From: Entoloma clypeatum
Lineage: Eukaryota; Basidiomycota; Agaricomycetes; Agaricales; Entolomataceae
Direction of reading: 5' to 3'
Length of the DNA: 64,000 bases
NCBI GenBank assembly: GCA_963565915.1
Contig: OY751485.1
Location: forward strand, 3,844,001 to 3,908,000
The translations under genes and the position numbers were made by a program. How positions within the stretch are numbered: position 1 is the first letter of the stretch; the number at the start of each line of letters is the position of its first letter. A model generated the notes under the pieces. That model had not been told where the DNA came from. It worked only from the letters and a program-made list of their open reading frames with translations, and ran no database searches. Below are positions 21,158 through 32,799 of this stretch, piece after piece.

Positions 21158-24100
21158 TATCCCCCTTCAAGATTGCTGCTGCAATCTTCACTTGACTTTG
21201 TGTGGGGAGATTGGAGTGGGAGGTCATGGTAGCCTCCAACAAATTCGGATTTTGAAGGATTGACTGCAAAGATTCATGGTCGTGGGTATAATCTGAAGTC
21301 TTTGGACTCCAATAGAATAAAAGGATAAATAATAATAATTTAGAATGAGTTGCACCACCTTTGTTGAGCCCTCGAGTCAATCAGGGGTCATTAGACCCTC
21401 CCGATTATCACCGAGGTTCCAACGGAGGTAGGGCAGCTCGTATCAAGTCGGATTTTGACTTGTTGTTGGACGCGTGCCAAATTGTTGAATGCGCGTGGTC
21501 ACGTGGTCACGTGAGGTCACAGGACCTCGTTGATTTGTTTGATCGTTTATCGCTCGTTGATAAACAAGCTTCTTGGTGATCACCACCACCTTTCGAGGCT
21601 CTTCCATGAGCCTCGTCTCTCGTAGCTCGACGCCTACCTGCTTGACAACCGGGGCACGTTCAGTGCTGAGCGACGTTAGTCGCCCACCATCGTCAAGACT
21701 CACAGGGAGCGCGAATTGGAGAGGGACGAGGGCATTTCTGCCCTCCATTGTCCATTGGGGGGGCTGATAGCTGAGGTGAAGGCTCGGACGCCTGCACAGG
21801 GGCATATGAAGGTGCGTGGCACCTTCACTAGTACCAGAGAATGACACAATGCATGTTGTTCATTGTTTACTGACATCTTTTTTCATTTGAGGGACAATGT
21901 CCCTCTAGGATTTCTTTTTTCATTGTTGGTCGACTACTGGGAGTTGACCCCGTCTCGTTACACATCGATGAGGAGAGCTTCAGCTCGTCTTCGTCGACTG
22001 CTGCTTCATTCACCAATGCCGCCCCATTGCTGACGTTTGTCATCGACAGACGACTCCTGGTTGAGGGGTGATTGTTGTCCCTCCATTCTTGTCGGTCGAC
22101 CACCTTCGTGTCGACCCTGTTCCATTACGCATCGACAAGAGGAGCTTCGGCTCGTCCTCGTCAATGCCTTTGACATCATGCCATGCTGTCCCAATGCCAG
22201 CGTTCGTCGTCGTTTAGACAACTCCTGGTCGAGGGATGTACATTGTCCCTCCGTCTTTTCCTCAGTCGACTCCTTCGAGTCGACCTCGTCCGGCTACGCC
22301 TCGAGAAGGGCGAGCTTCGGCTCGATTTCCCGTCGACTTCGACTTCTGCCGATGCCATCCAAATGCCAGCGTTTTGTTGCAGTGACGGGCGGTTGGCGTC
22401 TATGACCAGTGCCGGGCACTGGTCGGTTGGGGACGCACAATTTGCGCATCTCCATGTCTGAGAAGGTAGAGGGGTACCTTCCTCCTGTAGTGGGGACGAC
22501 GCCATGGGCGTCGTTTGTTGTCATTGACGATATTTTGTTTGAGGGACAACTGTCGTCCCTCTAGGTTCCTCATTTCCTATTGGTCGACTCATTTGAGTCA
22601 ACCTCGAGTCCTTGCATGTCAATGAGAGCAAGCTTCGGCTCGTACTAGTGTCGACTGCTCTGATATCCCCTAACACCGTCCAACTGCCAGTGTTTATCAA
22701 TGCACGGAGGCCTTGGACGTGCATTGTTGCACGTCCCAGACATGCATCATTGTGCGTTGACTGGGTTTACAAAGGTACATGGTACCTTCTATGTCAAATG
22801 GGGACGGCGCATGAGGCGTCGTCCGTCGTTAATTAACGACTCTTGTTCGGGGGGTGACTGTCATCCCCCTAGGTCCTATCTCCATTATAAACTGACTCAT
22901 AAGTCAGTTCCTCTATGACGAGGTGCAGGGAACGTTAGGTTCCCTGTGGCGACTAGATGGTCATCTGATTGCTGAGGTATCAACGCGACGCGATGCAGGT
23001 TCCTTTGTACCTGCTTGGTATTCATCGAGTATGTTGGGATACCTTGTACCCAATTAGAGTACATGGACGGTGCCATCGGCGCCCTCAATTCAATCACAAT
23101 TTCTTCAACTAGAATGACATCTTGTGTCATTTGCGAGATCAGTGGGAGATGCTGGGGCAATTGCTACCCCATTTCCTCCCCTTCTTGCTTTATTCCTACT
23201 TCTGAAGCACATCTCGAGGGTCCCAAGTTGGCCCTCTTTTTGCCAGTTGGGGACAATCATTTTCCCCTGTCGCGTTTCACGACTTTTTCTTTTCCAAATG
23301 ATGTGTTGTCATTTTGGAAACTGGATGATATTACATCTCCAGTTTTGTTGGGGAGACCTTTTGAATTCCCCAGGTCCGTTTTCTGGACGACATTCATTGT
23401 TGTCCAATGTTCTTTTCTCTTGTACTGACTTCATGTCAGTATTTATCACCATCTCAGGCTCAGATGAGCCTGAAGCTTTCGGAGGTTCTATTGAACCTTC
23501 TTGACCTCTCTGTGGCATTTTCACGCTGTTCGGTAATTGTTACCAAAAATGACTGGTGTCATCCTATATCTCTATTTAACCAAATCAATTTGGTTAACCA
23601 TTCTATCATAACCAAGGGGTCTCTTGACTCCTCCATGGTTGACGACGACCACATCTTTGGTCATTCTCATCATGGATGACTCAAGAGTCATCCTTGGTGC
23701 AGGTTCTTTCGAACCTGCTTGGTTTTGTGGCACATTTTCTTCCAACATGCAAGGTGTATTGACACCTTGTATATTACGAAGTGGTGCTGTTATACCACCT
23801 GTCATTTGATGACTATTGTGGGAATGACACCTTTCGTTCCCACTGGTTCTCATGTTTCACGGTCATCTCTGTCTGTGCAGGTTTATTTAAACCTGCTTGT
23901 TCCGTTTTTGGGGTGGTTTCGTGGGACAGCTATGTTCCCATTTCCTCCCCTTCTTGCTTCATACTACGACGAAGCACATCAGGGTTCCTGTGAGGCAATT
24001 TCCCTCACTTGTCCTCTGGGGATAATTTATCCCTTGTCATTTGCAACGACCTTTTTTATTCTTCCAGATGATGGTATCTGTGTATGCCATCTTTATATTG

Positions 24101-24808
24101 GGGCTTATATTCCCCAAGTCGTGGTCCACAACTTTGCATTTAACAAACAATATATGTTCATTTTTTATTGGCGAGACTTTTGCCAAGTATATTATCTTTG
24201 GCGAGCTTAGCTCGCCATGTTGTTTGTTCATTTCTGGGGTTCGCAAGAATCCCCATGTTGACATGAACCTCTCATAAATGACATGTTGTCATTTCTCTCT
24301 TTCTTCGGCATGAACATCTTTTGTGCCTTTCATACGATGATATCTCAGTATGCCATCTATGTACATGTTGTATGGGGACATATAATCCCCATGTCGCAGT
24401 TTGCGACTCTTAGTTCAATGAACTATAGGCATTTTTGTTGACAAGATCCTTTGCCACCTATACTTTCTTTGGCGAGCTTAGCTTGCCATATTGTCAGTTT
24501 ATTTTTGGGGTTCATGTTGATCCCCATGTCGTTCACATGAATGACAACTATACCAGTCTTCATTACTGGTACTATATGAGACAACAACCCATTGTTATCG
24601 TCAACTTCATTTTTTTAAATGACATATTGTCATTCTTGTATCATAAATGACACATTGTCGTTTCTACTTTACTTTCGACGGTGTTGGTTCTTCAACCTCA
24701 CGCCATCCTTTCTATTTTATTGCCAGAAGGTACATGGTACCTTCCTCGTGTATTGTAGATGGCGCTATCGCCATCTATAGTCTCTTTGTGACTATTTCAT
24801 AGTACAGC
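21158..24808. repeat. Hairpin array, segment 1
   Basis: From about 21480 onward nearly every 30-50 bp contains a short perfect inverted repeat, each of different sequence. Checked examples: GAGGGAC/GTCCCTC 21889-21905 (loop 3), ACGACGCC/GGCGTCGT 22496-22514 (loop 3), GAGGGAC/GTCCCTC 22541-22561 (loop 7), AAGGTAC/GTACCTT 22772-22788 (loop 3), TTAACCAAAT/ATTTGGTTAA 23576-23597 (loop 2), GGATGACTC/GAGTCATCC 23674-23693 (loop 2), GCAGGTTC/GAACCTGC 23699-23718 (loop 4), GCAGGTTTA/TAAACCTGC 23877-23896 (loop 2). A 7-bp stem with a loop of 3-9 is expected by chance about once per 2.3 kb, so density is tens of times above chance. No convincing gene. Confidence 0.85.
21889..22870. repeat. Degenerate tandem modules within the hairpin array
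   Basis: A block led by a GAGGG...CCCTC hairpin recurs at about 21889, 22063, 22231, 22541 and 22850. Each is followed in the same order by a GTCGAC-type dyad, a GAGCTTCGGCTCGT-type dyad and a CCAATGCCAGCGTT-like motif. Spacing is about 170 bp, then about 310 bp. Module copies differ in arm sequence but keep arm pairing. Confidence 0.65.
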
Positions 24809-24959
24809 TTTTTTTTTTTTTTTTTTTGGTGTCAACAATTTATATACTGGTACCCTGAGGGCAGTCCGGTCGCCTACTACTACAAGTTGGCAGTAAAGAA
24901 TTTTAACATGCGTGTGGGCTAGCACAGAAATGTCCAAAAAATAGAAAAGATGGTACAGC

Positions 24960-26429
24960 TGTAAGGGCAAGCCCCTAGAGGATTAGAGATCTTAGCAAGG
25001 AAGTCATTTCTTCTATCCTTGTTTCTTTCTGTTCCTCAACTCTGCCCATACAATGTCAAGACAATCCTCCTTTTTGTTGACTGCTCTCGCAACTCCATCA
25101 CCCTCCTATAACCTCCGATGCTGCTCCGATGCTGCTCCGATCTACTCCGAAATCTCTCCACCTGTTCTGACTCTCCTCCATCCACCCCCACTGGGTTCCA
25201 ATGTTCCGAAGCCTTGTTCAGGATAGTTCCCTCTGATGGATTTCCATCCATCTTACCGTAAGGGCAACATCGCTTTCATTGGTTTCACTAACACCAAGGT
25301 CCATCTTACCCTCCATATTCCTATATCCTGGTACCTCCATCGGAGCTCCGCACTCCTCCGATATAGCTCCGCACTTTTCCGACATAGCTCCGCACTTCCT
25401 GCACACTTGACACTGTCGTTTCTCCATCGGAGCTCCACATGTTGAGAATACATTCTAGACGGATGTCTCGACAGTCAATCACATGTCTATAAACATGTGT
25501 ATTCCCATATGGAGTTACATATGGAAGTGTTCTAGACTTAGAACAATCTAGACTCGCTCTAGATCCCTGACTCATTAGATATGTGTCAGAGGTACATAAC
25601 ATATGACATGTTATGTCACATCATGTGCTTGTCACACTATATGACTATAAGTCACATATTACCATATATGTGAGTTTATGGTTCTGCGACAGAACTCAGT
25701 TTGTACTTGTTTGTACATGGTCTGTGCGCATCCTTGTAGGTATAAATACTCGATGTATCTGTATCTGCAAATATAGGACTTTTACCAAGTACCTTCATCA
25801 CTCAAGCTCTTCTCGCTCTCCTTGCTTCCAATGTGAGTATCTTACCCAGGCTTCCCTGCGTATGTAGGTGTGCTGTTTCAATACCACATTTCTCCATGCC
25901 CAGCGATACAGGCAATATCCCTTCCCTTCTCCCTTCTTCTCCCTTTCACATTCTCTTTCCACCACCTCCGACGATTTCCGATGATCTCCGACGATTCCCA
26001 ACATACCTCCGGCGTATCTCCGATATTCCGACGGCCTGTTCTCTGCCCTTCGGTCTTTCGACATGACCTTATTACTTCAAGTCCATGCACGGTACAATAC
26101 ATCACTTATATATTTATCTCTTCAACCCCCATCTCCGACGTCCTCCGATCCGCTCCGCTTTTCAGAGCGGATATCTTATTTCAAATATTCCTACTATTTC
26201 ATATATTCTCATTGCCATTCCGCTTCCATTTCCAATTCCCTTTTTCTATATATCTGCTTCGGTTGCAGGGGATTCCTTAGAGTTTTCTCTTTGGATCTCC
26301 CTTGCAAGGTACGATATATTGTTGTTTAGTAGTCTTTAATCTAATCTTTGGATCTCCCTTGCAAGTCGTCCAACGTCGGAGTCGCTTCGGAGCACTTCGG
26401 AGTTGTTGGATCGTAAGGTCGCCCTTACA
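24960..26429 (+). mobile_element. Solo LTR, 1.47 kb, TSD ACAGC
   Basis: Starts TGTAAGGGC and ends GCCCTTACA, the same tips as the chromovirus LTR at 38097, and has the same GGATCTCCCTTGCAAG blocks near its 3' end, but is three times longer. Target duplication ACAGC at 24955-24959 and 26430-26434. Copy B of the surrounding DNA (33683) carries the unoccupied site with one ACAGC, proving the borders. No gag or pol inside; it is full of TCCGA motifs. Confidence 0.8.
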
Positions 26430-26634
26430 ACAGCGATAAGATGCAATCAAGGGACTACAGAGGAGAGCATACACAAAAGGTAACACAATATGTAGAGAGA
26501 GATGACATACATGTAGCTGGATACTCCTTGAGGGGAGTATGACTTTAAGCATCCCCATGACCAGTTCACACCTCCCCATCATCACGGCCATGGCCAGAGG
26601 CAGGGCTTTCCGATGAGTACCGGTTTCCCCAGTC

Positions 26635-27430
26635 AAGGGACATACATGGAGGTTGAGCCCAGATGGCTCGCCCCTCGAATATTGGGCCATGATCCAGCCC
26701 CGGTCAAAACGGTGCTGCCAAAACTGACAGCGTGGAGAGTTGGCAGTGTGAGGTTTGCTGCAGTTCTTGCAATGAGTGTTGTGAGGACAAGGAGTCCCCT
26801 CAGTGGTGGGAGGAACGGGAGGGTTCGCATCAGGGCGTCCCTTGCAGCAGGTGACAAGAGAGCGATGGTTTTCTTCGCGGTGAGGACCCCTACAAATGGG
26901 GCAGAATACGCACATGGAGTTGCAGAAGTTCGTGTTATGTCCCCACAAACAGCAGCGGGTGCAGAAAGGCATACCAATCTTCATGGAGGCCTTTCGGAAG
27001 AGGATGCCCGCGATGCAGAAGACTTGAGGATGAGGGGTGGCATGACCCGCACGCCGAGTCCCACACCCAGTGAGCAACGGGAGCTCAAAACGGGTGTCTT
27101 CGATTGGAAGCAGACCGTTGTCCCCACATTTAGGGAGCAGTTGATGAATGTCTTCATCCGGGAGCCAGTTTGGGAGTCCCAGATGTCGAAATAGATGGTG
27201 CATGTGTCGGCGCACCTGGAATCATGAACGATCCGGGGTGGAGCTGCAAGGCGGACGCTGTCTTTGAAGACAGAAGAGTGGAGGGCGCTTTTAGCGTCCT
27301 TGGAGGTGATAGGTCTGTCACCGCGGTAAAATGGGACACCTACAAGTTTACAGAATGAGCGGGATGAAGGCACCTCGCATTGGACTGTGGATCCTTCGGG
27401 AACGACAGAGTGTATGAAGGTTTCCAACCT
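26635..27430 (-). pseudogene. LINE ORF1 fragment, copy A
   Basis: Minus-strand frames carry paired zinc knuckles (CTRCCLWGHNTNFC, CPICRGPHREENH, CKNCSKPHTANSPRC) and FWQHRFDRGWIMAQ, the C-terminal signature of Tad-like ORF1 proteins. It keeps about 110 bp near 27000-27110 that copy B lacks. The frame shifts at about 26990, so it is broken. Confidence 0.6.
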
Positions 27431-27518
27431 GGAGAGGTCGGAGGGGGAAGGGACGCTGGTTGTGGTGAGGCAGAGCCCACCGTAAGCCAGGCAGAAGGAT
27501 TCGATTTCATATTACAGC

Positions 27519-28416
27519 CTTTAAGACTGTAAATTGGGAAGGGAAAAATCTTGTGTTGCGGGATTATGTGGTATGATATAGGTGCCGTTGTCACCTATTT
27601 GTCAGGGGAGGTGTCCCCTCCTCTGCCCCCTTCCAAAATGTTCTGTGGGTTTCTTGGAATCCCCGCTTTCCCCCCTTCTTGCCTCATTCACAACGAAACA
27701 AATTATTGGGGGGAGGTTGAGTTTTTGAGACACTACAATTGTCTCAGAGGACAATTTCTATCCTCCACAGAATGTGGAAATGACAGACTTGGTGTCTGTC
27801 TATTCTGTCAGATGGGTCTCTATGAGTCTCCATCCATTACAAATTATATGGAGGACACTTGTGGTCCTCCCTCGTCTTCTTTGGCAGGACTTTTTGGTGC
27901 CCTGCATGTTGCCAACTTTATACTTGGCAAAATTTGACCTCTCGAGGCAACATAGTCACCTCAGGTTTTACGGAGGACACTTTTGTCCTTCCTTTTGTCA
28001 TTTCGCGGCGACCACTTTTAGTGGGCTGCCTGTCGCCGACTTTATGTTCGGCGCGATCTGATTCCAATGTGGTGTCTGTCACCACAGCTTTCGACGAACC
28101 ATCGCAGATGACAATAACCTTGTCATCTACTTTTGCAACCTTAGCGACTTTTGTCGCTACAGTTTCGGCATCTATTGCCATAACTTTAGTTTCTCCATGG
28201 ACGATCTTTATCTCATCCATTTTGTCATTTGCAACAACAATTGTTGTTGCTGTAGCAGCTACTGTAGCTGCTGGTTCTCGACATTCGCAGATGACATTCT
28301 TGTCATCTATTGTTGATTTATTGCAGACGACAACTTTGTCGTCTTCCTTTGCAACTTCAGCGACATTTGTTGCTGCTATCTCAGCACTTTGTGCTGTAAT
28401 TATTTTATTTCTGTGG
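27519..28416. repeat. Hairpin array, segment 2 (copy A)
   Basis: Continues the array beyond LINE A. Examples: a perfect 20-bp palindrome at 28231-28250 (GCAACAACAA/TTGTTGTTGC), GATGACA/TGTCATC 28290-28307, AGACGACAA/TTGTCGTCT 28325-28344. Here centres are about 24-36 nt apart. A minus-strand ORF crosses it but its residues mirror the dyads. Homology to copy B stops sharply at 28416. Confidence 0.82.
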
Positions 28417-28929
28417 CACGGAGTCAAAAGTAAATTCGTCAGGGGACTCGTCGGCGGAATCGGTGGCAAAACGTTCAGAGTATTTCCTCTGTAAATCTCT
28501 AAGGAATCTCTGTTCCTGCGCGTCTGTTGGTCTCGAGAAGGGGTCAAGTCTCTCGCCTCGCGCCCAATGGTTGTACTCGGTCTGTTGTTCTTCGGTGGTG
28601 AAGTGGGCATAGATCTGCTGCTTCGAGTAAGATGTGATGATGTGACTCTGGGACGTCTCAATGTGAGTGTTCTAATCAATCTTCTGATAACGGTTGTCTG
28701 GACACCGATAAACTCTCTGATCTCTGTGATCCGACCTGTCTGAGGTCCTTCTTGAACGCGAAAGCTTTCGAGTTCATTCTGTCGGGCGTTGTAATGCGCG
28801 ATCTGGTGTTGCCGAGCAAGATGGATGCTCTCTGCTAACTCGCTGTGGGCGCGATGCTCGTCGTTGTCTAGTTCTTCGTCAAGCACCTGCTGTAGGATGC
28901 GACGGATCTCCGATTCGATGTACTGCTGG
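28417..28929 (-). CDS. Unidentified partial ORF left of the gap
   Basis: Minus strand from the gap edge: a helical, Gln/Arg/Glu-rich protein segment (IESEIRRILQQVLDEELD, HSELAESIHLARQHQIAHYN), then after a frame change near 28620 a further coding-like stretch (QQTEYNHWARGERLDPFSRP, FLRDLQRKYSERFATDSADE) up to the junction at 28417. Not recognised. It lies at a sharp breakpoint with the array, so it is probably part of another inserted element whose rest is in the gap. Confidence 0.4.
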
Positions 28930-29129
28930 NNNNNNNNNNNNNNNNNNNNNNNNNNNNNNNNNNNNNNNNNNNNNNNNNNNNNNNNNNNNNNNNNNNNNNN
29001 NNNNNNNNNNNNNNNNNNNNNNNNNNNNNNNNNNNNNNNNNNNNNNNNNNNNNNNNNNNNNNNNNNNNNNNNNNNNNNNNNNNNNNNNNNNNNNNNNNNN
29101 NNNNNNNNNNNNNNNNNNNNNNNNNNNNN
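28930..29129. other. Assembly gap of 200 N
   Basis: Exactly 200 N, which suggests a fixed-size placeholder. It falls between two copies of the same hairpin-array segment. Confidence 0.95.
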
Positions 29130-30980
29130 GCAGAGAACGAGTGCAATATATATCCGCAGGGGTGCCAGTCTCCATTCACATCTTGTTGGCGCAGTACTGC
29201 TCCTGTCGCCCATTTTGATGCATCAGATTCTATGATGAACGGTTTGTCAGTGTTCGGCATCAACAATACCAGTGATTCCGCGAATTTGTCCTTTAATGTG
29301 TCAAATGCCGTCTGGCAGTCTTCGCTCCATTCCCACTCCTGATCCTTCTTCGTCAGATCATTCAGGGGTTTGGCAGTGTCCGAGTAGTGTCCAATAAACC
29401 TTCGGTAGAAGTTTCCAAATCCAAGGAAAGATCTGACTTGCTTGACAGTCGTGGGTTCTGGCCATTTTGCTATCCCCGATAACTTAACGGGGTCCATTGC
29501 GATTTCGTTTTCTTGATAATCAGTCCGAGGTATTCGCACTGCCTGACTCCAAATTCGCATTTTTCCAGGTTGAGATAGAGGTCATTCTCTATCATTTTCC
29601 TTAGTACGCGGAGCGTTCGTTCGGTGTTGATTTTGTCATTGACTGAGAAGATGAAGATGTCGTCCAAATAAATGAGCAACCATCCTTCCTCAAGTTCTTC
29701 TTTGAAGATTTCATTCATCATCGCCTGAAACGTGGGTGGCATGCCTGCTAACCCAAAGAAGGCAACCAAGGGTTTGTACAACCCTCGATTGGTTTTGAAT
29801 GCAGCCTTCCATTCATCGCCAGGTTTGATCCGTACATTGTTGTATCCCAACGCATGTCCAGTTTAGTAAAGACCTTTGCTCCTTTCAGTTTGTCCAATAA
29901 ATCTCCGACCAGGGGCAACGGGTATGCGTTTTTCACCGTTCCCTCGTTCAATCGCCGATAGTTCTGACAGGGTCTGAGCTTATCCGAGTCCTTTTTAGCC
30001 ATGAAGAAAAAGGGTGATGCCATTGGTGATTTCGAGGGTCTGATGTACCCCTTTCGAAGGTTCTCATCAAGGAATTCGTCCAATTTAGTTTGTTCTTCCG
30101 GTGACAAAGGATAAACCTTGCAGTCTTTCGGGATGAAGTCCGGTTTTAAGTCAATTGTGTGGTCCCATGTTTTGTGTTCCGGTAATCTCTCAGATGCCGC
30201 TTTCTCAAACACCTTCTGATACTGATCGTATCGTTCTGGTAGTTCTTTCTTTGGTTTGTCCGCAGTGTCCGTGTTGTGTGTCAGTTTCTGGGAGATCGAG
30301 GTTTTGGCTTGGATCCAAATATCCTCAATGGGTTCGTCCGTTGTGACATATGTCCTGAATAGGTCTAGGTCATCGTCTGATTCTTTATCTATTCTTTTCA
30401 AGATAGGTCCATTTGCTGGTAGAGCCTCCTTTTTTGGTTTAAGGGTCTCTTCATCATCAATTTCTTCTATTGTTGCGAAGATCCTTTGTTTAGGTTCTTC
30501 TTTCATCCATGCTGTAATTGCAATGGGTTTCTTGTCTTTTGATGCTAAGAGCTCATCAAATTTCTTCCTCATGACCCCTGCCAGGGTCTTCTTGAACCTG
30601 ATAGTTTCAATATCCAAGGTTCCTCTTTCCCAATCAATCTTCGGGTTGTATTGTTTTAACCAGGGTAACCCCAAAATAGCGGTTTCCTTTCCAAGTCCAG
30701 TTACCAAGAATCTGACGTTGAGTTCTTTGTCATCAATCCAGATTTTCTTCCATGTACAATGGGTGATCGTTCCTTCTTTGTTCTTTGTTCTGTCCACATT
30801 GAACACACGAATGGGCTTTAGTAACGGGATAAGCTCCATTCGGTTAGCTGTGGCGAACTTCTGATCCAAGAAGGTTCCTCCTGCTCCTGAGTCTATCAGG
30901 GCGTTTATCTTTAGTCTTTCATCGATGCTTTCTCCTTCTCCTGACATTGAAATGGGGATCGAAAAAGATTTGTCATTCAT
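29130..30980 (-). pseudogene. Gypsy pol: protease, RT, partial RNase H, two frameshifts
   Basis: Protease ALIDSGAGGTF, then GLPWLKQYNP; RT with SPMASPFFFMAKKDS, KLDMRW and YLDDIFIFS; RNase H start [13 protein letters not shown] near 29210. Frame breaks: one G is missing near 29855 in the codons after DMRW, and one base near 29535 before IAMDPVKL. Otherwise close to intact, so decay is recent or sequencing error in homopolymers is possible. Ends at the gap. Confidence 0.8.
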
Positions 30981-31047
30981 GTCGGCTACAATTACAGGTG
31001 ATAGGGAGATTGAAACTGAGCGGGGGCTGACATCGGTACAGGCCGCT

Positions 31048-31950
31048 TTATTGAAAACCCTGTTTCTCCATTTCGGAGATCAAGGCGTCTTGTTCCTCAT
31101 TTGGTAAGTCCTTGAAAATGCCTCGGATATGGGCATATGCGTCGGATGCTTTTTTGAACATATTGTTCGCAACCAGGGTTTTTCCTCCTTTGTGTGCATC
31201 AGCACGATGTCCTGCCTGGTGGCAGACGAAGCATAACCCTTTCTTGAAGTGGTTGTCTCTCTCTTCGGCAGTCAGCCGGTCAATGTCCATGGCATTAGGG
31301 TCTGGGGCGAAATGCGCGTTTCGGGGTGCGGGGTTATAGTTCACTTTGAACTTCTTTTTTCCCCCATCGGGTCTGAGTCTTTGAGCCACTGCCTTGGCCC
31401 TTCTCCACTGGTTGTCCAGTCTGGATGCCGTGGTGTACCATTCTTCCATTGTTCCTGGGACCTTATCAAGGCCCAATATCTTGTCTCGGAGCGCATGTGG
31501 CAACGCCTCCATGAAGTAGTCTCTGAGAGATCGATCGTCTTTGATCAGACTCTCTGCAGCCCATAACTTGAATTTTTCAACATATTCATCGGCAGTCATG
31601 CCTTCCATTCTTTGTGTTTTCATCATGGTTAATGCATCTCCTTCTTTGTCGGCTGGGGAAAACAACTTCCTCAGTTTCTCGATGAACTCCGTGTATTTCG
31701 GGTACACAGATACTCCGGTGGTGCTGATATCTCTGTGCCAGGACTCCTTCCAGGGTCCGGCAGTTCCTCCTTTCATGTATGAGACAGTGAACAGGATTTT
31801 CTTCTTGTCAGAGTTGTAAATGTCATCGTTCATCTCCAGGTACAGGTTTGCATCGAACAAAAATTCAGATAGTTTCCTTCTATCTCCATTGAAGATCGCC
31901 GGCGGGCTGATCTTGATTTCTTTTTCTGGGGTCCTTACTTGAGAAGTCAT
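31048..31950 (-). CDS. Gypsy Gag with zinc knuckle
   Basis: 300 residues, complete. Retrotransposon Gag core (PPAIFNGDRRKLSEFLFD, YTEFIEKLRKLFSPAD) and a knuckle CFVCHQAGHRADAH in which the last Cys is His. It ends at 31048, overlapping nothing; pol starts 67 bp later in the same direction. Confidence 0.82.
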   Translation of the reverse strand: MTSQVRTPEKEIKISPPAIFNGDRRKLSEFLFDANLYLEMNDDIYNSDKKKILFTVSYMKGGTAGPWKESWHRDISTTGVSVYPKYTEFIEKLRKLFSPADKEGDALTMMKTQRMEGMTADEYVEKFKLWAAESLIKDDRSLRDYFMEALPHALRDKILGLDKVPGTMEEWYTTASRLDNQWRRAKAVAQRLRPDGGKKKFKVNYNPAPRNAHFAPDPNAMDIDRLTAEERDNHFKKGLCFVCHQAGHRADAHKGGKTLVANNMFKKASDAYAHIRGIFKDLPNEEQDALISEMEKQGFQ

Positions 31951-32243
31951 TTCTACAAGTGGAGTCTTTGGGGTGTCTGGGGTCAGTCTGGGTGCAGCAA
32001 CAGCAGCAGCTGGCGGCGGTGGGTTTCGTCTCGGAGAGAGGTAAGAGGGTGATGTGGGTTGACTGGTACGAAAGAGGAGGTTACTCTTCTGTACGGTGTC
32101 GGCGGTGGTCGTGGTGTGACAGGTGCGTCAACGAACTCCTGTTCGTCTTCTGAGTCGGACGGGACTCCAAAGGTGGATCGTCAGGGAAGAATCTTTGCAT
32201 CTAAAACCGCGGTGGGTTGACGATGTTGAGCAGCTTGACCTTT

Positions 32244-32799
32244 TGTTACGGCGATAGCCTACAACAACAAGTTCAACAGATCGGATCACGTGGGTTCGAA
32301 CTGGTTCCACAACAAGTCCCTCAATAGGTCGACTTGGTCAATCAGCGAGTTCCTCAGAAGGATGACTCGGTTCGGGTCAAGCAGAGCTAAGTCCTCGCAA
32401 GGCACTTAGTTAGAGAGCGTTCGAAGTAATAGACAAGTAAGCGTTGTTTGCCTAGGTCAAGCTGAGGACCTCTACTCTAAGGTTACAGGTCTTATATACG
32501 TTATCCTATAGCTATAAATAAGTAAGTGCTGCGCAGGAGCTAAATAAGCTATTGGTTAGATAGATGTTTCAAGGGGCTGTGGCATAAGAGTCAGAGATAA
32601 GGCCGCGAGGCTGTGAGTCATAGATAACGAGTGAAAATGTATCTAAAAGGGGAATAGTCCGAGTCAGTGTGAGTCATAGCGCTGATAGAGGGGACACATG
32701 TCCCAGGGTTGTCGGAGTTAAGTGAAACGGGGTGTGATGGGGATCAAGGGTTGAAGGGTCGTGTGAAGGTGCGTAGGAAGAGGGTGTAAAAGTGTAACA
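32244..32799 (-). repeat. Presumed 5' LTR of the decayed gypsy
   Basis: On plus it starts TGTTACGGCG and ends GTGTAACA, so tips are TGTTAC/GTAACA inverted; 556 bp. The right border is supported by the empty site; the left border is inferred from the matching tips only. Confidence 0.55.

Larger units (their letters stand above)
24809..27505 (-). mobile_element. ORF1-only LINE, copy A (interrupted by solo LTR)
   Basis: Minus-strand poly(A) appears as a T run at 24809. Flanked by TTCATAGTACAGC at 24796-24808 and a one-mismatch copy at 27506-27518, a 13-bp target duplication. Interrupted by a solo LTR at 24960-26429. The rest encodes an ORF1-type nucleic-acid-binding protein and nothing of ORF2; see copy B. 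Confidence 0.75.
29130..32799 (-). mobile_element. Decayed Ty3/gypsy element, left end lost in gap
   Basis: Minus-strand 5' LTR, gag and pol as far as RNase H; integrase and 3' LTR would lie in the gap. The right LTR tip (GTAACA at 32799) abuts GTATC, and the corresponding empty site with a single GTATC is at 24074-24078 in the other copy of the array, so this is an insertion into the array. Different family from the chromovirus at 38 kb. Confidence 0.75.

Noticed and set aside
26613..27194. Plus-strand ORF of 193 codons
   Set aside because: Antisense to LINE ORF1 zinc knuckles.
30256..30864. Plus-strand ORF of 202 codons
   Set aside because: Antisense to the gypsy protease region.
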